This document shows, piece after piece, positions 34,163-44,058 of a stretch of 47,824 nucleotides of DNA (position 1 is the stretch's first letter; every line of letters starts with the position of its first letter). The notes beneath the pieces were generated by a model. The model saw nothing but the letters and a program-made list of their open reading frames with translations. It had not been told where the DNA came from and searched no databases. This DNA comes from Deltaproteobacteria bacterium (GTDB taxonomy: Bacteria > Desulfobacterota > Binatia > Binatales > Binataceae). Location of the stretch: NCBI GenBank assembly GCA_021794015.1, contig JAJYRQ010000029.1, positions 1 through 47,824 of the forward strand, written 5' to 3'. The position numbers were made by a program, and so were the translations under genes.

Positions 34163-34831
34163 GTGGCGGTGACTTGGCAGCTTTTCGAGTCGGCGGCGTC
34201 CAGCTACGAAGCGTGGTATACAACGCGGCGCGGGCAACGCGCCGCTGGCGCGGAGCAGGCGCTGCTGGTACGGCTGTTGGCAGAGCTTCCCGAGGTCCGA
34301 AGCGTGCTCGAAGTAGGAACCGGCAGCGGCCACTTTGCCGCCGGGCTGGCCCAGTCGGGGTTTCACGTCGTTGGCCTGGAGCGCGCTCCGGCGATGGTGA
34401 AAGAGGCGCGGCGGCAGCCTGTTTCGCTTGCGCTGGTGATCGGTGATGCCCACCAGCTTCCGATCCGCGCCGGGTGCGTTGATGCCGTGGTTTTCGTAAC
34501 CACCTTGGAATTTCTCGATGAGCCCGTGGCGGCATTGCGAGAGGCGGTGAGAGTGGCGCGCCGCGCCGTGGTGGCGATCGTGCTCAACCGGCTGAGTCTG
34601 GGCGGCATCTCCCGGCGCTGGGGCCGCCAGGCGCGAGGGCCGCTGCTGGGAGTCGCGCGCGATTACTCGCTTGGCCGACTGCGGCGCGAGCTTAAGCAGG
34701 CCGCCGGCACGCGGCGGGGAGCGATGCGATGGTCGAGCACGCTTTTTCCCAACGGGTTGTGGAAACTCGGCGCGCGGGTTCCTTTGGGAGACGCGATCGG
34801 CGTCGTGGCCGCGCTGCGCGCGGATTATTGA
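34163..34831 (+). CDS. class I SAM-dependent methyltransferase
   Basis: A 222-residue methyltransferase of the UbiE/Methyltransf_11 type. Motif I is VLEVGTGSGHFAAGLA, followed by the acidic strand end VVGLERAP, then VIGDAHQLPIRAGCVDAVVFV (motif II/III) and LREAVRVARRAVVAIVLN. The substrate is unknown. GTG 34163 follows the stop of the thiamine-binding-like gene by 2 bp; these may act together, for example in modifying a small heterocycle, but this is only suggested by position. Confidence 0.85.
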   Translation: MAVTWQLFESAASSYEAWYTTRRGQRAAGAEQALLVRLLAELPEVRSVLEVGTGSGHFAAGLAQSGFHVVGLERAPAMVKEARRQPVSLALVIGDAHQLPIRAGCVDAVVFVTTLEFLDEPVAALREAVRVARRAVVAIVLNRLSLGGISRRWGRQARGPLLGVARDYSLGRLRRELKQAAGTRRGAMRWSSTLFPNGLWKLGARVPLGDAIGVVAALRADY

Positions 34832-35591
34832 GTCGCGCATAAGTCGGCGCTCGCACTTGCCCTCCCTTGCGCTGCGTCCGCCGACGCTGCGCGGTGCGCG
34901 CTGCTGCGCTACGCCAGGGTCTGGTCGTTCTGTAACCTTCCGATAAACGCACTGCGGGGCCGGGTGGTCGAACGAACATTGCGGTTCACGTCTTCGGCGC
35001 CGGAACAGGCCGTATCAGGTATCGGGCGCCGGGTCTGAGCGGCAGAATCCGGCTTATGTGTGAATGTTCGGTGTCTAATACTGTGCGGCGCGATCAATAC
35101 CGAGGGCTCGCCGCCCGCCGCCCGCTTACGATGACGCCGACCGAGCCAGCAGCCATGCTGCCGCAGGAAACAAGGAGGCGGGAGGGCCATCCGCTGTCTC
35201 GTCAATGGAGTCGGCGGCGCAGGAGCATGGCGCGCCAGGGTGGGCTTTTACAAGAGCGATTCTCATCGGAGTTCAGCCCCAGATAGCCGCCTCTGCTTGC
35301 GTGCTCGGCACGTGCCTTGCTGCGGAAGTTGGTGGAGAGGCGTAGGGGATTTTATCGATGCGCCGGCAAGGGCCGCGGCGGTGGTGGCGTAAGCGGCGAG
35401 GGCGACTGCGAATCGCTGCGGGGCTGGACCGGACGGGTTGCTCTTTAAGCAACACGATCGCTGCTGCGCCAGTTCATCCGCCGGCTGCCGAGCGTGTCCC
35501 GCGCCGTCCCTGAACTGGCCGCCTGGTCAGCGGGGCTGGAGCGTCGAGGAAAGGCGTCGACAAGCTCGTATAAGGGATTGAGGTGCCAGCA
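34832..35591. other. gene-free region before the dehydrogenase operon
   Basis: A 760-bp gap that should contain the promoter of the E1/E2 operon. A small hairpin GGTTGCT-CTTTA-AGCAAC lies near 35437. I see no convincing promoter, RNA gene or repeat. Short frames here have no family resemblance. Confidence 0.4.
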
Positions 35592-36614
35592 ATGGCTTCT
35601 GCTTCGAGCTCAGGCGGATCTGAGGGTGAGTGCCTCGGGTCGTCTGCGCAACAACTCGGCCTTGATCTCATGATCAAGATGTACAGCCAGATGCTGCGCA
35701 TACGGCTTTTCGAGGAGCGGGTGGTGGAACTGTTCGCCCGGGGCAATATGCCGGGGCTGGCGCATCTTTCGATTGGCGAAGAAGCCGTGGCTGTAGGCGC
35801 CTGCAACGCCTTGCGGGAGGATGATTATATCACCAGCAACCACCGCGGACACGGCCACTGCATCGCCAAAGGCGCCAGCATCGACCGCATGATGGCCGAG
35901 CTGTTCGGCAAGCAAACCGGTTATTGCGGCGGTAAGGGCGGCTCGATGCATATCGCCGATTTCGAGAAGGGGATTCTCGGCGCCAACGGCATCGTCGGCG
36001 GAGGCATCCCGCTGGCGACCGGTGCCGCCCTGGGGGTGAAGCTGAGGGGGCTTGAGCGCGTGGTGGTTTGCTTCTTCGGCGACGGTGCCAGCAACCAGGG
36101 GTCGTTCCATGAAAGCGCCAATCTGGCCTCGCTGTGGAAGTTGCCCGTCATTTATGTTTGCGAGAACAACCTCTACGGAATCTCCGTCGCCCAGCACAGG
36201 CATCAGGCCGTGAAGGATGTCGCCATTCGGGCTCTCGGCTACAACATGCCCGGCACGGTGGTGGACGGCAATGACGTCGTGGCGGTGCTGGGGGCGGTAA
36301 AGAAAGCCGTCGCGCTGGCGAGAAAGGGCGACGGCCCGAGTCTCATTGAATGCAAGACCTACCGCTGGCGCGGTCACCACGAAGGTGACCCGAACCGCGG
36401 CGCCAAGTACCGCTCGGCCGAAGAGATTGCCGAGTGGATGGCGAAGTGTCCCGTAGAGCGCATGAAGGGCGTCTTGCTGGCCCAAGGGGTTGAAGCCGCG
36501 ACGCTGGGAGAGTTGCGCAAGAGCATCCAGCGCGAGATCGAGGATGCCGTCAACTATGCCGAGCAGAGTCCGCCGCCCGCGGCAACGGCCGCGCTCGAAC
36601 ATGTTTACGCCTGA
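35592..36614 (+). CDS. thiamine-PP-dependent dehydrogenase E1, alpha subunit (pyruvate/acetoin type)
   Basis: The 340-residue E1 alpha subunit of a 2-oxoacid or acetoin dehydrogenase. The ThDP/Mg motif runs from GDGASNQGSF (163 on) to ENN (N193). HRGHGHCIAKG, GKGGSMHIAD and GILGANGIVGGG are typical of AcoA/PdhA proteins. Acetoin dehydrogenase and pyruvate dehydrogenase E1 are hard to separate by eye. A GTG at 35583 is possible; ATG 35592 is used. The stop overlaps the beta-subunit start by 14 bp. Confidence 0.92.
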   Translation: MASASSSGGSEGECLGSSAQQLGLDLMIKMYSQMLRIRLFEERVVELFARGNMPGLAHLSIGEEAVAVGACNALREDDYITSNHRGHGHCIAKGASIDRMMAELFGKQTGYCGGKGGSMHIADFEKGILGANGIVGGGIPLATGAALGVKLRGLERVVVCFFGDGASNQGSFHESANLASLWKLPVIYVCENNLYGISVAQHRHQAVKDVAIRALGYNMPGTVVDGNDVVAVLGAVKKAVALARKGDGPSLIECKTYRWRGHHEGDPNRGAKYRSAEEIAEWMAKCPVERMKGVLLAQGVEAATLGELRKSIQREIEDAVNYAEQSPPPAATAALEHVYA

Positions 36615-37608
36615 CCAGGGAGGCAAGACTACGCGCGAACTTACATACCGAGATGCGCTCAGAGAAGCGCTGCAAGAAGAAATGCGCCGCGACCCGACGG
36701 TCTTCGTCATGGGCGAGGACGTGGGCCGATTCGGCGGCATCTTTGGCGTCACCGCCGGCTTGATCGATGAATTTGGCGAGGAGCGGGTGCGCGATACCCC
36801 GATCAGCGAAGCGGGCATCGCCGGCGCCGCAGCCGGTGCGGCCCTGGTGGGCACGCGCCCCGTGGTGGAAATCATGTTCATCGATTTCATGACGATCGCC
36901 ATGGACCAAGTCGTGAACCAGGCCGCCAAGATGCACTACATGAGCGGCGGCAAGCTCAAGGTTCCCATGGTGGTTCGCACGGTCAACGGTACCGGACGGA
37001 GGACCGCAGCGCAGCATTCGCAAAGCTTCGAAGCCTGGTTCGCCCACGTCCCGGGACTGAAGGTGGTGATGTGCTCCAACCCGGCCAACGCCAAGGGCCT
37101 GTTAAAGAGCGCCATCCGCGACGACAACCCGGTGATCGTGATCGAGCACAAGATGATGTACAACGACAAGGGTCCAGTGCCCGACGGGGACTACCTGGTC
37201 CCGCTCGGCAGGGCCGAGGTGGCAAGGAGCGGGAAAGATATTACCGTCGTCGCGACCTCGATCATGGTCGGAAGGTCTCTGCAGGCGGCCGAAGCTCTGC
37301 ACCGGGAAGGTGTCGAGGTCGAGGTGCTCGATCCCCGCTCGATTCGGCCGCTGGACACGGAAGCCATCCTCGCATCGGTCGCCAAAACGCACCGCCTGCT
37401 GGTTGTCCAGGAGGCGCCGGTCTTTGCCGGCTTCGGGGCGGAGATCGCCGCCACCGTCGCGGAACAGGGGCTATACGACCTCGATTGCCCCATCGTGCGG
37501 ATCGGCGGCCAGGAAGCGCCGGTCCCCTTTAGCCCTTCCCTGGAAGATGCGATGGTCCCCAACCCGGAGCGCATCGCAGAGAAAATCCGGTCGATCGTCG
37601 GGATGTAA
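36601..37608 (+). CDS. thiamine-PP-dependent dehydrogenase E1, beta subunit
   Basis: The 335-residue beta subunit that completes the alpha2beta2 E1. It has VFVMGEDVGRFGG, the glutamate-bearing RVRDTPISEAGIAGAAAGAAL, and the C-terminal transketolase-like half VEVLDPRSIRPLDTEAI. The reaction decarboxylates the substrate and passes the acyl group to lipoyl-E2. The ATG at 36601 lies inside the alpha-subunit gene, so translation is coupled. E2 follows after 28 bp. Confidence 0.93.
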   Translation: MFTPDQGGKTTRELTYRDALREALQEEMRRDPTVFVMGEDVGRFGGIFGVTAGLIDEFGEERVRDTPISEAGIAGAAAGAALVGTRPVVEIMFIDFMTIAMDQVVNQAAKMHYMSGGKLKVPMVVRTVNGTGRRTAAQHSQSFEAWFAHVPGLKVVMCSNPANAKGLLKSAIRDDNPVIVIEHKMMYNDKGPVPDGDYLVPLGRAEVARSGKDITVVATSIMVGRSLQAAEALHREGVEVEVLDPRSIRPLDTEAILASVAKTHRLLVVQEAPVFAGFGAEIAATVAEQGLYDLDCPIVRIGGQEAPVPFSPSLEDAMVPNPERIAEKIRSIVGM

Positions 37609-37636
37609 AGTTCCGGCGCGCGGTTAACGTACGGCA

Positions 37637-38911
37637 GTGCTTACCGAAGTCGTCATGCCCCAGATGGGAATCAGCACGCTCGAAGGGAAGATCACGGCGT
37701 GGCTCAAGAAAGAGGGAGACCGGGTCGCCAAAGGCGAGTCGCTGTTCGAGGTCGAGACTGACAAAGCAAGCATGGTGGTCGAGTCGCTCGGCGCCGGCAT
37801 TCTGCAGAAAATCCTGGCGCCGGTGGGAGCCGTGGCGCGAGTGACTGAAGTGGTGGCGATCATTGCCGAGCCGGAAGAGGGGAACGCCGAGTCGGCAACG
37901 GCAGAACCCGCGGCCGCGATTGCGCCACCGCGCAGGCCGCCTGCCGAGCCGCAGCAAGGCGCGAACAAGCAGGCCGTGCCGCGCCGGCGCCTCTCGCCGC
38001 TGGCGCGCAAGACGGCGGCAGCCGCAGGCCTCGAACCCCAAGCGTTGGACCGCGTGCTTGGCACCGGAATCGATGGCGCCGTCAACAGGGCTGACGTTAT
38101 TCGCTACCTCTCCCAGTCAAAGCACGCGGCCTCCGTTGCAGCGGCCGAAGCCATGAGCGCGAAGTCGCCTTCCGCGCCAAGCCATCCGGCGGTTGTCGAA
38201 CGTCCGCCCATGACGGAGCCGGCGCAGGATCGCATGGTGCCGCTTACCCGGATGCGGCGGGCGATTGCCGACCGCCTCACGCTCAGCGTCCGGGAAGCTC
38301 CGCAATTCTGGCTGGAAGCGGACGCGCGGATTGCCGAGCTGATTGAGTTGCGCGACAAGATCAACCGGCACCTGGCAGGAAGGGGCCTCTCGTTGGGCTA
38401 CACCGATTTTATCGTCAAAGCGGTTGCCGCCTCGCTTGGCGAGTGTCCTTTCATGAATGTCAGCTATACGCCTGGCGGTCTGGTCCAGAAGTCGCGAGTC
38501 CATGTTGGCTTTGCCGTGGCGCTGGAAGAAGGACTGGTAGTACCGGTCATCCACGATGCCGGCGTCAAGTCGTTATCGCAGATCGCCGAGGAGCGCAGGC
38601 GGCTTGAGGACAGCGCCAAGCAAGGCGCGCTTCTGGAGCAGGAGATCAGCGGGGGAACGTTTACCGTCTCCAACCTGGGGATGTTCACGGTTGACCGCTT
38701 CGTGGCCATACTCAATCCCCCGGAGGCCGGGATTCTCTCGGTCGGCCGGATTCGCCAGGGCCTTGAACTGCGCGACGGTCGGGTGCTGAGCACGCCTACG
38801 GTGTCGCTTGGTCTGACGGTGGACCATCGAAGTGTGGATGGAGCGCAAGGCGCAAGATTCCTCCAAGAGGTCGTCAGCCGGCTGGAAAAGCCTTATGGAC
38901 TTGTCCTTTAG
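37637..38911 (+). CDS. dihydrolipoamide acyltransferase E2
   Basis: The 424-residue E2 core of the complex. The lipoyl domain has the lipoylated lysine K43 in ETDKASM. A peripheral subunit-binding domain spans about 117-158 (RLSPLARKTAAAAGLEPQ, GAVNRADV). The catalytic domain ends with LTVDHRSVDG, giving the CoA-transfer His397 and Asp401. Linkers are Ala/Pro-rich. GTG 37637 is the start. No E3 (dihydrolipoamide dehydrogenase) gene is present next to it, so a shared E3 elsewhere is expected. Confidence 0.92.
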   Translation: MLTEVVMPQMGISTLEGKITAWLKKEGDRVAKGESLFEVETDKASMVVESLGAGILQKILAPVGAVARVTEVVAIIAEPEEGNAESATAEPAAAIAPPRRPPAEPQQGANKQAVPRRRLSPLARKTAAAAGLEPQALDRVLGTGIDGAVNRADVIRYLSQSKHAASVAAAEAMSAKSPSAPSHPAVVERPPMTEPAQDRMVPLTRMRRAIADRLTLSVREAPQFWLEADARIAELIELRDKINRHLAGRGLSLGYTDFIVKAVAASLGECPFMNVSYTPGGLVQKSRVHVGFAVALEEGLVVPVIHDAGVKSLSQIAEERRRLEDSAKQGALLEQEISGGTFTVSNLGMFTVDRFVAILNPPEAGILSVGRIRQGLELRDGRVLSTPTVSLGLTVDHRSVDGAQGARFLQEVVSRLEKPYGLVL

Positions 38912-39046
38912 GAAGCTCTGGTCGCCGGCGCAGGCACCAACTGCAGCCCCGCGCCTCTCCAAGCGCGGAGACGGGGCGCCCCTGGAGACGGCGGTGGCAA
39001 TCCTCTCTGGCTACCGGAAGTCTTCGGCAGTACAAGGAGGAGCAAA

Positions 39047-40333
39047 ATGGCATCGTCAGGTCCCGCACAACAATCCACGGTTGCCCAAAGCATAGGGAAA
39101 AAGCAGTGGCTGAGCCTGAGCGGCGCCTTGGCCGGCTGGACGCTCGACGCCATGGACTGGATGATGCTGGCCTTGGCCCTCCCGCTTATTAAGGCGAGCT
39201 TTCACAGTACTTTGCCGCAACTCGGCTTGCTGGGAACTACGACCTTGGCCGGCGCCGTGGTCGGCGGCATAGTCATGGGTCTGCTTGCGGACTACTGGGG
39301 GAGGGTTAGGTGCCTGATGCTTACGATGGCGTGGTACAGCGTGTTTACCGCGGCCTGCGGGTTTGCGCGGAGTTACGAGCAGTTGCTGCTGATGCGCGTG
39401 CTGACCGGCGTCGGTCTTGGCGGCGAGTGGGGTGTGGGCGCGGCGCTCGTGTCCGAATACTGGCCTGATAGCCACCGCGCCAGAGCTACGTGTTTCGTTC
39501 ATAGCGGCTGGCCGCTCGGCTATGGGCTGGCGGCTGTCGCCTATATCACGGTGGTCCCTGTCTACGGATGGCGCGGCCTCTTCTTTCTCGGCGTGATTCC
39601 CGCTTTGGCAGCGGTCTGGGTGCGGCTTTCCATTCCCGAGCCGCAGGTTTGGCTCGAGGCGCAGCAGCAGAGGCGCGAGCGTGCTCCGGGACAAGCTGCG
39701 GCAGGGTTCCCCCTGGTCACGCTATTCGCCGGGGAATACCGTCGCCTGACGATATTGGCCACTGTGCTGGCGAGCGGCGCGCTGATGGCCTATTGGGGGT
39801 CTGCCACTTGGCTACCCTCGTATCTTGCCAAGGCGAAGAACCTCAGCATAGTCAGCACCGGGACATTTTTGATTGTCCTCAATGCCGGGGCATTCCTCGG
39901 CTACCACTTCTTTGGCTGGTTGGCCGACCTTAAGGGGCGGCGCTTTGCTTTCAGCCTGGGCATGTTCGGCTCGATAGTAGTGACCCTGGTCTACGTTGCG
40001 ATCAACGACAACCGGACGCTCTTGTACTTCGGGCCGGTATTCGGGTTCGTCTCCTACGGGTTTTTCGGCATTTTTGGCGCGTTTATTTCCGAACTGTTCC
40101 CCGCCCACGCGCGAGCGACTGCGACCAACCTGGTCTTCAATTTAGGCCGCGGCATGTCGATGCTCTCGCCGTTCATCATCGGCGCGATCGCTCAAGCCAA
40201 GGGTCTGGCCTTCGGTCTCGGCGCGACGGTGGTCTTTAACCTGATCGGCCTGACGGCGCTGTATCTTTTGCCGGAGACGGTGAAGGCGGGCGTCAAGCTG
40301 CACGTCGTCGGCGCGCCGCCGTCGGCCGCGTAG
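39047..40333 (+). CDS. MFS transporter, aromatic acid/sugar acid symporter type
   Basis: A 428-residue inner-membrane carrier with 12 hydrophobic segments. GWTLDAMDWMMLALALPLI at TM1 resembles the charged TM1 of AAHS, sialate (NanT) and metabolite/H+ symporters. GLLADYWGRVR is MFS motif A, and a GVGLGGEWGVGAALVSE segment in TM4 is typical of this branch. The substrate is not known. It follows the E2 gene by 135 bp and may import a substrate for that pathway. Confidence 0.87.
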   Translation: MASSGPAQQSTVAQSIGKKQWLSLSGALAGWTLDAMDWMMLALALPLIKASFHSTLPQLGLLGTTTLAGAVVGGIVMGLLADYWGRVRCLMLTMAWYSVFTAACGFARSYEQLLLMRVLTGVGLGGEWGVGAALVSEYWPDSHRARATCFVHSGWPLGYGLAAVAYITVVPVYGWRGLFFLGVIPALAAVWVRLSIPEPQVWLEAQQQRRERAPGQAAAGFPLVTLFAGEYRRLTILATVLASGALMAYWGSATWLPSYLAKAKNLSIVSTGTFLIVLNAGAFLGYHFFGWLADLKGRRFAFSLGMFGSIVVTLVYVAINDNRTLLYFGPVFGFVSYGFFGIFGAFISELFPAHARATATNLVFNLGRGMSMLSPFIIGAIAQAKGLAFGLGATVVFNLIGLTALYLLPETVKAGVKLHVVGAPPSAA

Positions 40334-40481
40334 GGCCGTCCCGCGCCGCCGGCTAACCCCAGCGGCGGCCCGGCGTGAGTACCAGGAAAGCCTTCAATTG
40401 ACAGACGCCAAGAGAAAGCCCAAGCTAGGGTTTTATTAGAGGAATCAGCGCAAGGAGAGTTGCGATAGGGGGTAACAGAGT

Positions 40482-41846
40482 ATGAGTGCCAAAGTGCCGG
40501 TCCGCGCAGAGCGCAGGGAAAACCCCGCGGCAAGAAAAGTTCTCGGTACGGTCGCTGGGGCGCTCGCCGCCTCGCTGCTCGCAGTTTGCTTGCCTGGACG
40601 GAGCTGGGCTCAAGAAAATCAGGGGAGCATTAAGATAAGCTTCGTGAGCTTCCTGTCAGGCCCCGCCTCGGGACCCTTCGGAGTGCCGGCACGTAACGGC
40701 GCCGAAGTTATCGTTAAGGCGCTCAACCAGGGCGCGTTGGCAGCGCCGTACAAGACCAAGGGAATCGCCGGGCGAAAGATCCAGTGGAAGTTCTTCGATG
40801 AGGCCGGCGGTCCCCAGCAACAGGTCGCCCAGTACCGCCAGCTCGTCGAGCGCGAACATAGCGACGTCATTATCGGCTACATATCCAGTGGCGATTGCAA
40901 GGCCCTGGCACCCGTGGCCGAGGAGCTTAAGACGCTTACGGTCTACTTCGACTGCGGTTCCCCCACCATCTTCGAGGATGTCGACGTCAATCCGCATTAC
41001 GTCTTCCGCACCGGCCCGCATGCTATGATGGATGAAGCCGCGCTGGCGCGCTACACGGTCGGGGTTGATCCTAATGTTAAGACGCTAGCGGGTATCGACC
41101 AGAACTACGATTGGGGCCAAGAGTCGTGGAAGCTGTTTCTGGCAGCGATGGAGCAGCTTAAGCCGGGAATCCAGGTGACGGCGTCTCAATTCCCCAAACT
41201 GCTCTCCGGCCAGTACGGCGCAGACATCTCGACGCTTCTGACCGGGCGGCCCGACGCAATTTACACCAGCTTTTGGGGCGGCGACCTTGAAGCGTTTATT
41301 CTCCAGGGAAACGCCCGCAATCTCTTTAACGGGCGCCGGCTTCTGCTGAGCGCCGGCGAACCGGCGATGTACCGCCTGGCGACGCAGATTCCCGACGGAA
41401 CCGTGATCTGCGCCCGCGGGCCTCACGGCGTGTTTGCTCCCGACTCGAAGCTAAACCGCCAGTTTCGCAAGGTTTACCACAGCGCCTATGGGAGTTGGCC
41501 CACCTATCCGAGCTACAAGATCGCGCAGGCCATCCTGGGCGTCAAAACCGCCTACGAAAACGCCGCCAAAGCCAAAGCCGGCGCGGCTCCCAACACCGAG
41601 GAGGTTATTCGAGCCCTTGCCAACTCGAAATGGGTTGGGCCAAGCGGCCCAGTGGAACTGGCTCTCGCCAACGGCCATCAGGCGATCCAGGCCAATGCCA
41701 TCGGCCAGTTCAAATATGACCGTGCGAAAGGCAGGCCGGAGATCGTCGATATAAAGCGCTATGCTGCCCGATGCGTAAATCCGCCGCCGGGAGTCAAAAG
41801 TATCGACTGGGTCCATTCAGGGTTCAAGGGTGCGCAATGTGACTAA
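40482..41846 (+). CDS. LIV-type ABC transporter substrate-binding protein
   Basis: A 454-residue periplasmic binding protein with a signal peptide (about 1-43: basic ERRENPAARK, then a hydrophobic core ending RSWAQEN). SGPASGPFGVPARNGAEVIVKALN is the usual N-terminal lobe motif and DQNYDWGQESWKLF lies in the middle. Length is on the long side for the family, as in the aromatic-compound/amide binding group. It heads the transporter genes to 45517. A TTGACA at 40398 could be a -35 element but has no good -10. Confidence 0.9.
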   Translation: MSAKVPVRAERRENPAARKVLGTVAGALAASLLAVCLPGRSWAQENQGSIKISFVSFLSGPASGPFGVPARNGAEVIVKALNQGALAAPYKTKGIAGRKIQWKFFDEAGGPQQQVAQYRQLVEREHSDVIIGYISSGDCKALAPVAEELKTLTVYFDCGSPTIFEDVDVNPHYVFRTGPHAMMDEAALARYTVGVDPNVKTLAGIDQNYDWGQESWKLFLAAMEQLKPGIQVTASQFPKLLSGQYGADISTLLTGRPDAIYTSFWGGDLEAFILQGNARNLFNGRRLLLSAGEPAMYRLATQIPDGTVICARGPHGVFAPDSKLNRQFRKVYHSAYGSWPTYPSYKIAQAILGVKTAYENAAKAKAGAAPNTEEVIRALANSKWVGPSGPVELALANGHQAIQANAIGQFKYDRAKGRPEIVDIKRYAARCVNPPPGVKSIDWVHSGFKGAQCD

Positions 41847-42080
41847 CCGGCGCGCTTAAGGCGCCGCCTGGCGCGGCGGCCCGCTTTGGCCGAGGCCGAG
41901 AGTCGTAGAACGCGCCAACAATGGCGGCGTCCTGGGCGGGCGGCGCGCAGGATCGCGGACGCGTGGCCGTCAGGCGAGAAAATCGCGCGCCGCGGCCTGG
42001 TAAAGCCTACGCCAGCAGGTCATCCTGACCGCTTGGCGTCGGCCGCCGGTTTTGCGCACTCCTTAGCCTTAGAGGTCCCG

Positions 42081-42977
42081 ATGCTGACCTTGGTTGTGAT
42101 AGTGCTTGATGGCTTGGTCTATTCGTCCTGGCTGTTTATCGTCGCGGTCGGCCTGACGCTGATTTACGGCGTGTTGCGGATCGTGAACGTCGCCCACGGA
42201 AGCTTCTATGCCTTGGGGGCGTACGTGATGGCCTCGGCCGCGGGTTACTACTTCGCCCGTGGCTTGCCGCCCCAGGCCAACTACTTGATCATCCCGCTGG
42301 CGGCGCTGGTGGTGGGCCTGGTGGTGGGGCTTCCGCTGGAGCGCGGGCTGCTGCGCTTTTTTTACGGCCGCGACCAGGTCGTCCTGGTGCTGGTGACCTA
42401 CGCGGCGTTCCTCGTCCTGGAGGACGCCACCAAGCTTGTCTGGGGCGTCGATCCTTACTACGCGGTTGAGCCCTACAGGCTGCTCGGCACGCTCAGCGTC
42501 GGGGGCTTGCCGTACGCGGTCTACGACCTCTGCTTGATTGGCGTGGCTGGGGGTCTCGGGGCGGTCTTGTGGTGGGGGCTTAACCGGACGCGCAACGGTA
42601 AGCTGCTGGGCGCGGTTATCCACGACCGCGAGATGAGCGAGGCCTTCGGTGTTAACGTGACGCCCATCTTCACCGCCACGTTTGTGCTGGGCGCGATGCT
42701 TGGAGCGCTCGGCGGCGCCTTGACTGCGCCGGAGATATCCGTCGTGCCGGGCGTCGGCGCCGAAGTGATCGTACTGGCCTTCGCCGTGGTAGTTACCGGC
42801 GGGTTGGGCTCGGTTGTGGGAGCGATGCTGGGTGCGTTAATCGTGGGTATGGCGCGTGCGGCGGTGATTCATCTAGCGCCGTCGGTGGAACTGTTCGTGG
42901 TCTACTTGGTGATGGCTGTGGTGCTGGCGCTGCGGCCACAGGGGCTGTTTGCTCCCGCGGCGGCGCGAAAGATTTGA
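42081..42977 (+). CDS. livH: LIV-type ABC transporter permease (LivH-like)
   Basis: A 298-residue inner-membrane permease with about eight membrane segments. TLIYGVLRIVNVAHGSFYALGAY is the LivH signature, and the cytoplasmic coupling region reads IHDREMSEAFGVNV. The ATG at 42081 has AGAGGT just upstream and starts the first membrane helix. The stop overlaps the LivM-like start (TTGA). 234 bp separate it from the binding protein gene. The symbol marks family, not proven leucine transport. Confidence 0.92.
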   Translation: MLTLVVIVLDGLVYSSWLFIVAVGLTLIYGVLRIVNVAHGSFYALGAYVMASAAGYYFARGLPPQANYLIIPLAALVVGLVVGLPLERGLLRFFYGRDQVVLVLVTYAAFLVLEDATKLVWGVDPYYAVEPYRLLGTLSVGGLPYAVYDLCLIGVAGGLGAVLWWGLNRTRNGKLLGAVIHDREMSEAFGVNVTPIFTATFVLGAMLGALGGALTAPEISVVPGVGAEVIVLAFAVVVTGGLGSVVGAMLGALIVGMARAAVIHLAPSVELFVVYLVMAVVLALRPQGLFAPAAARKI

Positions 42978-44005
42978 CCCGCGCGGCTAAGAGCGACCCG
43001 GTATCCCTGGCCTCTGGCGGGCCTGAGGCGCGCGCTTTGGCCGCCGCGGCGCTTAGGCGGGACTTCACCCCGGTTATTTTGACCGCGGCGCTGGTCTTGC
43101 TGCTGGCCGGCAGCGCGGTTGTACCCGCCTATCTGCGCTTCCTCTTCGAGTTAGCCCTGGCCAACGGGCTGGCGGTGATGGGATTGATGCTGCTGATGCG
43201 GGCCGGGCTGGTCTCCTTCGGCCAGGGGCTTTACTACTGCCTTGGCGGCTACACGGCAGGGATCGCCGGCTCCTTTCTCGGCATCAGCGACGTCTTTGCG
43301 CTGCTGGCGCTGGGGGCGGCGGTCGCTGCGGTGGTGGGATTGCTGTGCGGGTTGTTGATCGCGCGCTACCGCGAGATATTTTTTGCGATGCTCACGCTGG
43401 CGTTCACGATGGTGCTGTACGGGCTGCTGATTAACAACGAACGGCTGGGCAGCACTGACGGCTTTAACGTCCCCGCGCCCCATTTCCTGGGATGGGCGCC
43501 CGAAGGCGAGCGGTTGGGCTTGACCCTGTTCGTGGTTACCTGCGTGCTGGTGTACGTCGTCGCCTTGGGACTGCATCGCTACCTAGGCTCGGCCATGGGA
43601 TATCTGGGCGAGGCGATTCGGGAGAACGAGTTGCGGGTGGAATACTTGGGCGCCTCGGTGCGCCGCCTGCTTCTGGTCAAGTACGTCCTGGCTGCGGTGC
43701 TCGCCGGACTGGGCGGCGTGCTCACCGGTCTGGCCGTGGGTCACGTCGACCCGGACCTCGCCAACTGGACGACCTCGGGCGAATTCCTGTTCATGGCGCT
43801 GCTGGGAGGGATCGAGAACGTGGCGGCGCCGCTTTTGGGGGCGCTGGTGCTTGAACTGGTGCGTTCCTATGCGCTTGAGTACGCGCCCTACCTTTGGCAG
43901 ATGACGCTGGGCGCCACGATGCTGGTGATAATCCTGTTCCTTCCTGGCGGCCTGTGGTCGCTCGCCAGGATGCGAAAGGGCGCCGACCTAACTCCCGAGC
44001 TATAG
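42974..44005 (+). CDS. livM: LIV-type ABC transporter permease (LivM-like)
   Basis: A 343-residue permease, partner of the LivH-like protein, with eight to ten membrane segments. AGLVSFGQGLYYCLGGYTAGIAG is the LivM-type signature, and IRENELRVEYLGASVRRLLL is the coupling loop. The start is a TTG at 42974 overlapping the upstream stop by 4 nt; the first 30 residues are not conserved, so a later start is possible. The ATPase genes follow. Confidence 0.9.
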   Translation: MTRAAKSDPVSLASGGPEARALAAAALRRDFTPVILTAALVLLLAGSAVVPAYLRFLFELALANGLAVMGLMLLMRAGLVSFGQGLYYCLGGYTAGIAGSFLGISDVFALLALGAAVAAVVGLLCGLLIARYREIFFAMLTLAFTMVLYGLLINNERLGSTDGFNVPAPHFLGWAPEGERLGLTLFVVTCVLVYVVALGLHRYLGSAMGYLGEAIRENELRVEYLGASVRRLLLVKYVLAAVLAGLGGVLTGLAVGHVDPDLANWTTSGEFLFMALLGGIENVAAPLLGALVLELVRSYALEYAPYLWQMTLGATMLVIILFLPGGLWSLARMRKGADLTPEL

Positions 44006-44058
44006 GCGATGGAAGCAGAAACTCTTGCCCATTTTGCCGCCGAGGGGCCGCGCCGGCT

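Noticed and set aside
40398..40403. TTGACA as a -35 promoter element before the LIV binding-protein gene
   Set aside because: At 17-18 nt spacing there is no acceptable -10 hexamer (CAAGCT/AAGCTA), so the promoter cannot be supported.
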